Assembly: GCA_019137255.1 (NCBI GenBank)
Contig: WPDH01000459.1
Span: 1-40,758 of the forward strand
Direction: 5' to 3'
Length of the DNA stretch: 40,758 nucleotides
Source of the DNA: Corinectria fuckeliana
Lineage: Eukaryota > Ascomycota > Sordariomycetes > Hypocreales > Nectriaceae
Shown: piece after piece, positions 30,904 through 40,758 of the stretch
Layout: each line of letters begins with the position of its first letter
Position numbering within the stretch: position 1 is the first letter of the stretch
The notes under the pieces: model-generated
What the model was told of the DNA's origin: nothing
Databases searched by the model: none
The model's input: the letters and a program-made list of their open reading frames with translations, nothing else
Made by a program: the position numbers and the translations under genes

Positions 30904-31497
30904 CGCGCAGTGGCTCGCAGCCTGCAGGACCGGCCAGAAGGCGGCGGCGGGGATGGGGTCTTGGCGTCGAAGCGTAGTCCGTGCACCCCATGTGTAGTTC
31001 TCACCTCAGACTCCCAGGGATGGATGCCTTTCGTTCTCGTCTCGTCTACCGTCACAGACAGAGCACATTACCGTCGGGGGGGGGCTCCCCTAGCCAGCGT
31101 CATCTACGGTACGGGTAGTGCGTCTCCCAGTCCCAGCAAGGGATAGGGGGATAGAGGGGGGCTCGCTGATAGGGCCTGCGGGCGGAGACCAAGCCTCAGC
31201 CCCCAAGCCCGGGGGGTTTTGCTGCGCGTAGAGGGTTTTACAGGGGAGGGGGGGGCGCCCGCGGAACTCGGTGGGCCCGTCGGTGGGACCGCCTCAGTGA
31301 GATACGGCCAGTAAACGGCCAGTGGCAATGGAACATGAATGGATGGAACTCCAAAGCCCAAGCCCCATCCTGCAGCAGCGTGCACCTCACAGCGAACCTA
31401 CTATGTACGTACAGATTGGCCGGACGTATCAGTGGCGGTCTCCTCCACTCGGTGAGGTGGAGTTGGGGTCGGGAAGCGGTGCTCCATTTCACCTCGG

Positions 31498-31530
31498 TGA
31501 TGCAGTCGGTGATGCAGTCGGTGATGCTGG
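31498..31530. repeat. 12-bp tandem repeat TGATGCAGTCGG
   Basis: Two full copies of the 12-mer are followed by a partial third (TGATGCTGG). No function is evident. Confidence 0.75.
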
Positions 31531-33710
31531 ATTGAAGTGGACGCTCCACTACTTTTACAGCACGACAATAAGGGTGAGGGGAGGGGCAAGCGACGGTGGA
31601 CCAGTCCCACTGTACTTTCGTAACCTCACCTCAGCCCGGAGCGTCAACTGGCAACTGGACGATGACGCCGTGCTGATACGACGCTGGCAATGAATGCTCG
31701 CTCTGCGAGTCTGCAGTCCACATTCTGCGGATGCTCCAAGCTCATCAATGCAAGATGCCAGCCCGGCCCGAACGTCCAGCAAGCAAAGTTTGCCCCCAAG
31801 TACCTACCCGACTGCGTGTACGCCCGCTGAGCCGCTCCAGGCCTTGGTCATGGACTAATGCCTTGACTCCATCGTGTCGTGTTGAAACTTGACGGGCGCC
31901 ACTGCGCTGAGCCGTAGTCACTCACTGACTAACGATAGCACCCCTCCCCCAGGATGATGGCCCAGGATGATGGCCCAAGCGGGTGGGTACATTCCTCTCA
32001 TGCGTTTCCATGCTGTCTTGGGTGTGTCTCACGCCACTATTGCCAGAGGCTCATTCGGGAACGTAACCCTCCGATGCATGCAATCCGACTGGATATCTCG
32101 CCGTGTAATTCATCACTCAAATCACCGGCCCTGTTGCGTTGTACGACGCCGGTCCTGGAAAGGGGGCTGTGACTCTCTCTCTCTCCATCGTTGAGCCGAA
32201 CCGAACATCCAACACTGACGTAAAGAAGAATCAGCAGAGAGAGAAGAGGCCCAAAAAAGTAAAGTCATCATCACGATGATAACGACAACTTCTCCCGGTG
32301 GCCCACCGTTTTAGAGGGGGGCCAGTTATTCGCAGAAATCCACCCACCGTTCAGCTCCAGTTATCCAACTACCCGGGCCAACGAGAAGCGCCGATGCCGT
32401 GTAAAAAGACGGTTCTCCTCCCAATGCAACTTACATACGGTCTTGTCATTTTGCGGACTAGGAGAATTACGGAGCCCTGTGACGTTGAGCTCGATGATTC
32501 CATCTGGGTTGGTTGGTTCCCCCGTTCTCTAATGTACTTCGTAGATCCCCCCCCCCCATCTGCGTGTGCCCCTCTTTGCGTGGGTGCCTCTTTCCCTCCC
32601 CCTGGGTGTTCACGATGCAACACGCAAGTAGCCTTCAATGACGTTCCTTGCGTCGTTTTCACCAAGGGAGAGAAGACGGGCGACGATCCTCTCCCGCTGG
32701 CGCCGCTGGCGGCTGTCATGAGAGCATCCCACTTTATCGCTCGATCCATCACCTGTCAGCATGGGCAAACGGATATCCCGCACGGGGCACCAGCCTGGAT
32801 GAACGGAGCCCTCGCGCCGTGTCCCTTGGTAATTCATTCTAATTGAGGCTCCTGGATCAAGATCAGGTGCCTTATCGGCCTCACCTGGGCTGCTGCATCG
32901 GGACTTCGTATCTCCCAGCGCCCCCTGGGATCTGGCACCGCGTATAGACGGAAACAAAATCCCAAGAGCCTGTCCCCGGGAGCGTGCACGAGCCCGTATC
33001 GTATCAGAATGTACGGTACCATGTATACAGCATAGATTACAGATCGCATCGGACGCAAAACTCGGCGCTTCCCATTGTTGGCCCTGGACCTGGACCGGAC
33101 TGGACCCTGAAAAGAAGAAAAATGCGAGAAAACAGCCCTGCTTTCGGTTCGGGTCTCACATCATGAGCAAAATGGCTCGGTGGCGCAGGGGACGCGGGCG
33201 AAAGATAGGGAAAACCTGTCTAAAAAAGCCCACTCGCTCACTCCCAGGGGCAGAAAGTTGTTTCAACACAGGTCGCAACAAGAGCGTTCCGTCGACTCAC
33301 GATAGGCACGGGTCTCGTTCCGGGCGGGCTGTACGACCGACCGTCCCCACACAAAAGAGGCGGACGGCCGAAGGCGGTTGGGCGGCCACGGCGGCAAGAT
33401 ATTCCCCGGACAATTGGATGCAGTGTCACGCACGTGCAGCGCTGATAGGACGGGGATTGTGTTTGTCGGGCATTTGGCTGCTTGTGCCTTGACGCAGGTT
33501 GACGACACTCCTGTGTGCCAATGTCCACGTCTACTCCGTAGTTGTCGAGAGATGTGAGAGCGAGAGAGGCAAACAAATGCCAGCATGGCCTCACAATTCT
33601 CCTCTCCGTCGGCCCTTTCAGATCTCACGTCTCAGAGGCATCACACGTAGGTATCCAGTTGGAGCAGTCGATTCAATCGCACCGCCAAACCATCCCCGAC
33701 GGAAACGAAG

Positions 33711-33723
33711 CCCCCCCCCCCCC
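33711..33723. repeat. C13 homopolymer
   Basis: Thirteen C in a row. Similar C or G tracts occur at 32547-32557, 34323-34331 and 34573-34580 within the same gene-free interval. Confidence 0.85.
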
Positions 33724-33994
33724 TTCGGCGCCCAAAAAGGGTCCAAGGCGCATATGCATATGCTCGCACTACGTCACTCTGCCTGCCTGCCTGCCGTGAC
33801 CCAACCCTCTCCATGCGTCAAATCCAACCCTCCATGTTTGCCCATTTGGAAAAGCCGAAGCCCATCTTTGAGGCTGTACAGTATGAGTGAGTGTCCGCTG
33901 CGTCCCTCCGAGCCCCCTCCGCCGTTGCCGTAGAACCACCGAGGCCCGGGCGCAGAGCACCGGCAAAAGTCAGGCCAGCGACGACGATTCGGAC

Positions 33995-34025
33995 GTCGGT
34001 CGGTCGGTCTGTCTGTCGGTCAGTC
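33995..34025. repeat. TCGG/TCTG tetranucleotide array
   Basis: Seven to eight tetranucleotide units (TCGG, then TCTG, TCGG, TCAG) just before a good donor-like GTAAGAG at about 34032. Confidence 0.7.
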
Positions 34026-34265
34026 TGTAAGGTAAGAGTCATCCATCAGCATCGTTTCATCATGGCCTTCTAAATCTCGGCTTCGGCTTCATCCTTTTCT
34101 TCTTCTTCTTCTCCTGTTGCAATCACCTGTTTTCTCCTTTTCAGCTCCTCGTCAAGGACTAATTCCCGCAGCCACAGCACACAGCCCATCGTTACACAAC
34201 GGCCGACGGCGGGCAGAAGAAGACGGAAGAGCAGAAAAGACCTCATCTCCCATCCTAGTCCATAC

Positions 34266-34285
34266 TGTCCTGTCCTGTCCTGTCC
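34266..34285. repeat. TGTCC pentanucleotide x4
   Basis: Four perfect copies of TGTCC in tandem, inside the gene-free interval. Confidence 0.8.
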
Positions 34286-36861
34286 ATCCAGCCGGAGTAG
34301 AAGCCCGACGATGCCGTCACCCGGGGGGGGGCACAGCCTCACCGGTGCCCAGTTCCAGTCAAACTGTTGTTCTTTTCCTCAGCTCCGTTTAACAGCCTGT
34401 CCGTCCCACAGTTTTCCAAGTTCCGTTGCCCCCAACCCAACCCAACCGTCTAGAGATAACGCCAGCGCAATTTGGTCGCCAGCAAATCCGCATCCGTCCC
34501 GACGTCCCCTCAGTGGAGAAGGTGAAGCAGCGGTTCCTCCTTGGCATCTTGGGCATGGGTGATGAATCTACAGGGGGGGGCTCGTCACTTTCACAGTCGT
34601 ATGTATGTAGGCCAGAGGCGCCTCAGCGGTTCCCCTTTCTTGTTGGTTATGTGCTGTTCGTCGTCGCGTATCGCGCCAAGGTCGTCTCCTAGTCCTAGCT
34701 CCTGGGCTGACTGACTGACTGACTAACTTGACGGCCTCCCAACAAGTGCGTGCCTGTACCTGGTTAGCTGTTGATCTAGAACCGCGAGCGGTATTCCGAC
34801 GCCGCCGCAAGGATGACAGCACAGAGCAAGCAAATCCAAAAGTCGACTGTCAATTCAGGGGAAATGGTCAGCACAGTACATAGTAGATTGCATAGTAACA
34901 AAATACTCCGTATTCTGTAAATCTCCAATGACTCCCTCCGGTCCTGTCCTGTTGCCGTCTCTGATTACGGGTGGTCAAGAACCCAGCGCGGCGGTGGCAA
35001 ACGTCACCCAAGCCCTAAAACGCCCTGCAACCTAGCCCCCCAAAAATGGACGGTTCTGGATTATCCTCCGTATTCCCGCCGCCGCCATTCTCGCCGTGCC
35101 ATCGCCCAACGCTACATCGTGAACTCTGCAAAAAAGAGAAATTCGGAAAAAATGGTGTGAGTGGAGTTTTGCATTTTCCCCTCCTCCACCGTGACGACAC
35201 AACCCCCCTCAGCCGTGGTCTTTTGCCGAGCGCTGATGAAAGGACTGGATGATGGATGACTTTTTGCCGATTTCCCACGATGGGGGTCTTCTCAGCAAGT
35301 GCTTTGACCGAACAGGCAAGGGAAAGTAAATCCTCAACAATGATAATCTCAGTCCCGTCTCCCATCTCTCATCCCTCCGAAACCCTCATTACCCCCATCT
35401 CACGGCTCTCGCATCCCCAGAACCACAAACAGCAAAACAACTCATTGAATGACACCTCCCAAAACAAACCAAAACAGGAGACTTCATATATCCCTCCCAT
35501 CACACCATGCCCGTTGTCCCAACCGCACACACACACACAGCCTTTCCCCTCATTCTCAACCCCAGGTTTCATTATCCCCCATCTCGGCTACGCTCCGAAA
35601 ATCGACCCATTCCCCAGACGCCCATCTCCATTTCCCCGCGACCCTCACAGAACTTCTCGAGGGCCCCACCACCAAATCCTGCGAGTTTGCATCCCACGTC
35701 TCTTATGGGAAATCGCATTAAAGGGTGTGAAGACTTCGTTTTGGGGGGGTGGTCGAGATGCTGTTGCTGATAGGCACATGCAAAAACACACGCAACACAC
35801 CTGAGTCGCTCTCCCGAAGCCACCATGCACATGATTCTGTAAGGAGACCGCACACGTGGGTGTTCGGGGGTCGTAGAGTAAAAGTCGCCATGTAGAGGTT
35901 CGGTTCTGTACAGGACTATACTTGTCGAGTGTACGAACCTGTCCTTGTGCTATAGACCACCAGCATTGATGAGTTGTGAGGGCCGGCTCCTCTATCCGGT
36001 TCTCGTGACAGCCTCACTCCAACCAACTGCTCTGCCAAACTCCTACAACCCGGCTCTGGCCGGCCTCACCCTCATCTCCGGCGACGCAGCCTCGCCTCTC
36101 TTTAACCCGTACCATACACACGTATGCTCCCTACGACTAGACACACCCCGACTTCTTCCGCGGCAGCCTCTCCTCGAAGGGATATGCCGGGCAGCTCACT
36201 CCTATACCCTTCCCCTTTCGTCCATCTACTTCGACTCTCGGTGTCACTACGGTAGGCTGGATTTGCAGCTCCTCTCATCATCATGGGACGACTCGACTGC
36301 TCTCGGGTTAATGCCGCGTGCCGCAGAAGCCACAGTGCGGCGCGGGTCGTAACTCGTGCAGATCGAGTTGGTCACTTCCTTGACATTAGGCTCGAGTTGG
36401 GAACACTGCCAGACATGAACCGAGGGATCAGCTGTCAAGCCCGTCATCAGTTAATCAACCCAGGAGTCTAGAGCTCAGGCGATTCTAGATCGTCAGTCAT
36501 TCAACAACACACCGGACAGCAACACACAACACAGAAACTGAAACTATCCACCCATATCCGGTCCCGAACAGTCCATCGCCATGTTCAACAGCTGCCTCGA
36601 TCAAGCCGTACCCGAACAGTCTCGAAGAGTCCTTGCCATACTCATCAACCGCCCCAAGGGTCTACAGCAGTCATCACCCAAGCAAGGAGACCTAATTTGG
36701 TCAAATGTGCAGTTTAGGGCCTTTTCAATCCAGCCCAGGTAGCCTTTTGTCTCGTTTAATACATTAACATCAATCATCTCATACTCGGCGAAACAAGCCC
36801 TTGTCCCTCGGCGGCGCTCCTATCAATAACCACGTCCTCTGGTTCCATTCCTCCTTTTTCT

Positions 36862-38723
36862 TCAGATCTTGGAGTACTTCTTGAAAGCGCCAATCAGGCC
36901 GCCCGTCGACGAGTCGTGGCCCTCGCCGTTGCCATCCTGGTCAAGCTCCGCCAGGATCTTCTTGGCAAGCACCTTGCCCAGCTCGACGCCCCACTGGTCA
37001 AAGCTGTTGACGTCCCAGATGGCACCCTCGGTAAAAGTGAGGTGCTCGTAATAGACAATCAACGCACCCAGCTCGGCGGGACCAATGGTGCCTCCGACTA
37101 GGATGGACGTCGTAGGGCGGTTGCCGAGGAATCGCTTGTGAGGGACCAGTGCCTCGGGAGCTCCCTCGGCGCGAACCTGCTCGTCAGTCTTACCAACCAT
37201 GAGGGCCTCGGCCTGGGCAAAGTAGTTTGAGGCAAGCATCTTCTGGTGCAAGTTATCGGTGATGGGGTTGTGTGATTGGGCGGCCAGGATGAAGTCGGTG
37301 GGGATGAGCTTGGTGCCTTGGTGGACGAGCTGGAAGAAGGAGTGCTGGGCGTTGGTGCAGGGCTCTCCGAAGAGGATGGGGCCTATCATCGCCGTGTTAG
37401 TAGGAACCAATCATGAGGTGTGATCAGGGCAGCAGAGGCGGGAAGGGCGGGTCAACTCACCAGTGGTGTACTTGGCCGAAGAACCATCTGAAGTAACGCT
37501 CTTGCCGTTGGACTCCATAGAGAGCTGCTGGAGGTAGGCAGGGAATCGGTGAAGGTACTGGTCAAAGCTACATATCCAGTTAATACCAATATTCCCTGTT
37601 CAACAGTTTGGGAATTAAACTCACGGAGCAACCAGGTGAGTCTGAGCCTGGAAAAAGTCCGAGTACCAGACGCTCAGGAGACCACCGAGAAGGGGGATGT
37701 TCTCCTTGAGGGGTGCCTCGCGGAAGTGCTTGTCCATGGCGTGGGCACCGCTCAGGAACTTGTGAAAGTTGTCGTAGCCAACATACAGGGCAACGCTCAG
37801 GCCGATGGCGCTCCAGACGGAGTAGCGACCACCGACCCAGCTCTCGAAGCCGAACATATTCTTGCTGTCAATGCCAAACTTGGTCACCTCGGGCTCGTTG
37901 GTAGACAGGGCGACGAAGTGCTTGGCGATCTCGCCCTTGCCGCCAGTCTTCTCGAGGAACCAGGTCTTGGCAGTGTTGGCGTTGGTGGTGGTCTCGGCGG
38001 TGGTGAAGGTCTTGGAGGCAACGAGGAAGAGGGTAGTCTCGGGGTCCGAGGCCTTGAGGGCCTCAGCCATGTGGGTTCCATCGATGTTGGAGACAAAGTG
38101 CAGGGTCATGTCGTCAGCGCCGTAGTACTTGAGGGCCTCGGTGACCATGACGGGGCCACTATCATGGGTTAGCGGACTACGATCATGGAAGCGGGTGCAG
38201 GGGTGATATGGGTTGCTACTCACAGGTCAGAACCGCCAATGCCGACATTGACAATGTTGGTGAGCTTCTTGCCGGAGAAACCCTTCCACTCGCCGCTGCG
38301 GACCTGCTCGGAGAACTCCTTCATGTGCTCGAGAACCTCGTTGACGCCGCCGGCAGAGCCCATGACGTCGACACCGTCAACCTTCATATCCCAGCCGCCG
38401 ACGTTCCTCAGAGCAGTGTGATAGACAGCGCGGTCCTCGGTGAAGTTGATCTTCTCGCCGGCAAACATGGCATCTCGCTTCTTTTCGACGCCAGCCTGTT
38501 CGGCCAGCTTGACGAGGAGGTCGAGGGTCTCATCGGTGAGGAAGTTCTTGCTGAAGTCGAAGATGATGTCGGAGCTAACGCCGGCGGCCTCGAAGGTGCG
38601 GGTAAAGCGGTTGTAGCGCTCGGGGTCGGAAGCAAAGGCTTCCTTGAGAACGAAGGACTTGCCGACGCTGTCGCGATGAGCCTGGAGCTCGGCCCAGGCG
38701 GGGAGGGTGTTGGCGGGTGCCAT
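36862..38723 (-). CDS. Glucose-6-phosphate isomerase
   Basis: Four exons: 38224-38723, 37625-38158, 37461-37567, 36862-37382. Introns: 38159-38223 (65 bp), 37568-37624 (57 bp), 37383-37460 (78 bp, with a perfect TACTAAC branch). All joins keep frame and give 553 residues, the usual length. Landmarks are IVNVGIGGSDLGP across intron 1, the signature FGFESWVGGRYSVWSAIGLS, QAQTHLVAPFDQYLHRF across intron 2, TTGPILFGEPCTN across intron 3, and VNSFDQWGVELGKVLAKKI near the end. The enzyme interconverts glucose-6-phosphate and fructose-6-phosphate in glycolysis and gluconeogenesis. Start at 38723 (MAPANTLPAW) is preferred; the frame is open upstream to 38963 but that stretch reads as a pyrimidine-rich leader. 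The last residues are KKYSKI, close to but not a canonical PTS1. Confidence 0.97.
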
Positions 38724-39380
38724 TTTGGTGGGGGAGAGAAAGATGCGTGGGGGTAAAGGAACTGCGAGAGAGGATGGAGGATTAGATTTCAGATGAGACG
38801 GAGAGAGAGGCTCGATGAGTTGATGGATGAAGGGGTGGGAGTGATATAGAAGTAACTGGAGGAAATCGAAGAAGAACTGGAAGAGGAGCAGAAAGAGGAG
38901 TGATCCGATCTGATATGCGAGATAGGTGAGGTGGTGAAAGCCAGCCACCGGCCGGATAGACAAGAAGGTCCGACTAGCACCTCCTTCCCGGAGCCCATGC
39001 CACGTTCAGCTTCCGAAGATCCGTAACCCTCGCGTCTTCTCACCTCTCACAGCTCACCTCCAGTGGGCGTGGTGAGGAGGGAGAAGGGGGTGGGAAGGAC
39101 CGTCATGCGGCTTTGGCGGGACGGAGAACGTGGGGCATGATGCCACCGAGCGTGCGCTTCCACGCCGTGTTCCATGTCACGATGGGAGATCAAAACGTAC
39201 CTGGAAGGAATGAAAATGGGAGACGATTCGTAGGGGGGGAGGGTCCGGATTGTTGGCTCTTGACGGATGGGTGCGAAGGTGCAAGATGAGGGAGAAGAGG
39301 ACCGAGGTGGGATGCGAGATATGGAAAAACTGCCAGGATGGAGCAGAGGGGAGATGTACGGAAGGCTATAGGGCCCGGTG
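38724..39380 (-). promoter_or_regulatory. Promoter and CT-rich leader of glucose-6-phosphate isomerase
   Basis: On the sense (minus) strand the first ~180 bp upstream of the ATG are strongly pyrimidine-rich (TCTTCTTCGATTTCCTCCAG type at ~38860-38880). CT tracts near the transcription start are typical of highly expressed glycolytic genes in filamentous fungi. No gene is seen up to the AT-rich border at about 39381. Confidence 0.5.
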
Positions 39381-40758
39381 TCTTATATCAACTTTTTTTT
39401 AAATTTTCGCACTAGGGTTATCCTACCGTATCGTATAAGCTTTGTTTAATTACATATAATATTATATTATAATAAAAGACTATATCTTTATCTTGTTTAT
39501 TTATATATAAAAGGATTAAAGTTTTTATTATTATAGTAACTAATTAATAATAAAAGAAATTATATATAGCTATATACTCTTATATATCTCTTTACACTTT
39601 ATTATACTTTCTTCTTTTTCTTCCTTTTATTATAAAAAGACTCTTTTTATCTATACTTATAATATTCTATCTAAATAAACTAATTACCTACTTAGAGGTT
39701 TATAAATAGTCCTCTAGTATTATATACTATCTTAATTATAGCTAATAGCTTTTTATACTTATATTCTTATTTACTTCTATTATTAATCTGATAGACTTAT
39801 CTTTTACTTAATAAATAACTAAATATATACTTATATAAAGTATAATAATTTCTTCTAATAAGACTACCTTAGTAATACCTAATATTTTTATTAATATAGC
39901 TAATATAGCTATTATAGCTTATATAACTAGTATTATAGCTATATAAAATAATAGAAAGGTTCTTATAGTTAACCTATAAAGTATATTCTATATTTTAACT
40001 AGCTATTATAATAATAGTATTAATAATATAAATATTCNNTAATTTCTTATATATAAATTTAATCTAAAATTAACTATACTACTATAAAAAATTATTTATT
40101 TAGTATTAATAGTTAAGAAAAATAATAGTCTTATAATATTTACTATATAAGTATATAAAAGTATATCACTTAAAACTCTCTTTAGATATACTAATATTAT
40201 AGTTAATAAGTAATATTATATAGCTTTACTTTATTTTTAGTTCTTTTAAGCTAAACTAAAGCTAAAAATAAAGTAACTAATTAAGAGTATATATAGTTAA
40301 AAGAGAGTATATAATATTACTCCCTTTAAACTCTTTTCTAATAAATTATCTCTAAGCCTAGTTAAATAGAAGGTATTATATATAGTTAAATTAGAGATTA
40401 TACCTACTATTAAGAAGGAGATTCTTAATATACTAATTAAAAAGAAGATAGTTAAGAAAGAGGCTAAGATAAAAAAGAAGGTAAAAGTAAAAGAAGAGGT
40501 TAAGAAGACTAAAAAGGGTAATAATACTTTAGATAAGGCTATACTAAGTGATCTATCCTTAAGTAATAATAAGAAGAGTAATAAAAAGAATACTCTTTTA
40601 GTAAAAAAGCTTCTTTTTTAAGTAGGAAAAGAAAAGAATAAGTATATTAGATTATCTTAGCTTAAATTAGTTTAAATTATTATATATATAGCAAGATTTA
40701 CTTCTTGTTTTCCTTCTCTCTCTTAATATAATTAAATAATAAGATATAATTCTTAGCC
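39381..40758. mobile_element. AT-rich, RIP-type degenerate repeat block
   Basis: Base composition changes abruptly near 39381-39400 to roughly 80% A+T by eye. CA and TG dinucleotides are nearly absent (only about eight seen from 39430 to the end), while CT, AG and TA abound. That is the fingerprint of CA-to-TA transitions made by repeat-induced point mutation. Such blocks are usually old transposon copies; the element type cannot be identified. Two unknown bases (NN) lie at 40038-40039, marking an assembly join. A Lys-rich open frame survives at 40370-40621. Confidence 0.72.

Larger units (their letters stand above)
30297..36861. other. 6.5-kb gene-free interval rich in simple repeats
   Basis: No frame on either strand shows a recognisable domain. 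Base composition is near that of coding DNA, not AT-rich, and RIP marks are absent. Low-complexity sequence is frequent: a CAGTG array (30876-30903), a triple TGATGCAGTCGG repeat (31498-31530), C11 (32547-32557), C13 (33711-33723), TCGG/TCTG units (33995-34025), TGTCC x4 (34266-34285), G9 (34323-34331), G8 (34573-34580), CTGA units (34709-34722) and an AC run (35525-35539). The left part contains the dehydrogenase promoter and the right part the isomerase 3' flank. The middle may be a large regulatory or non-coding transcript region; I cannot tell. Confidence 0.6.

Noticed and set aside
32298..32846. 182-codon plus-strand open frame in the gene-free interval
   Set aside because: It includes the C11 homopolymer, has scattered Cys and Pro, no domain and no intron-exon logic. 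Considered chance.
35945..36352. 135-codon plus-strand open frame
   Set aside because: No recognisable motif and no promoter or splice context; likely chance in non-AT-rich DNA.
37549..38172. 207-codon plus-strand open frame
   Set aside because: Antisense to exon 2 of glucose-6-phosphate isomerase and crossing an intron.
40038..40039. Two unknown bases
   Set aside because: An assembly or base-calling gap in AT-rich DNA, not a biological feature.

Overview
The window comes from the nuclear genome of a filamentous ascomycete (Pezizomycotina, most likely Sordariomycetes). The evidence is: short introns of 54-113 bp with GTRNGT donors and CTRAC-type branch points, GC3-rich codon use that leaves long antisense open frames, a peroxisomal crotonase ending in SKL, a mannitol-1-phosphate dehydrogenase, a fungal HAUS6-like protein, and a terminal AT-rich block nearly devoid of CA/TG dinucleotides, which is the mark of repeat-induced point mutation (RIP). 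I cannot name genus or species.

Layout. 1-40 looks like the edge of another AT-rich block. 810-4384 holds a head-to-head pair: a mitochondrial SUV3-type RNA helicase (minus) and a longin R-SNARE (plus). 4736-8888 is a gene graveyard with three broken accessory genes side by side: an ankyrin relic, a BBE-type FAD oxidase with an internal deletion, and an ankyrin/vWA protein with many lesions. 10165-16220 carries a membrane SDR, a DUF2235 hydrolase and a peroxisomal enoyl-CoA hydratase-like protein, all on minus. 16841-23060 is a compact housekeeping block: an RBM25/Snu71-like splicing factor (minus), mitoribosomal protein bS21m (plus) and a HAUS6-like augmin subunit (minus). 24114-25607 is a secretory membrane protein with a Tyr/Thr-rich ectodomain. 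26918-27300 is a three-exon, 87-residue secreted protein with eight cysteines (effector-like), followed by a broken DUF4419 gene. The last two genes, both on minus, are mannitol-1-phosphate 5-dehydrogenase (29002-30296) and glucose-6-phosphate isomerase (36862-38723). They are separated by about 6.5 kb in which I find no gene. From about 39381 to the end lies RIP-type AT-rich DNA.

How the parts relate. Most genes are independent housekeeping functions (mitochondrial RNA turnover and translation, splicing, spindle microtubules, membrane fusion). The clearest functional pair is glucose-6-phosphate isomerase, which makes fructose-6-phosphate, and mannitol-1-phosphate dehydrogenase, which reduces it at the entry of the mannitol route. 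The accessory part (pseudogenes, secreted protein, RIP edges) looks like a turnover zone interleaved with conserved blocks. All exon joins below were derived by hand from splice consensus, reading frame and family resemblance; no search or transcript data were used.
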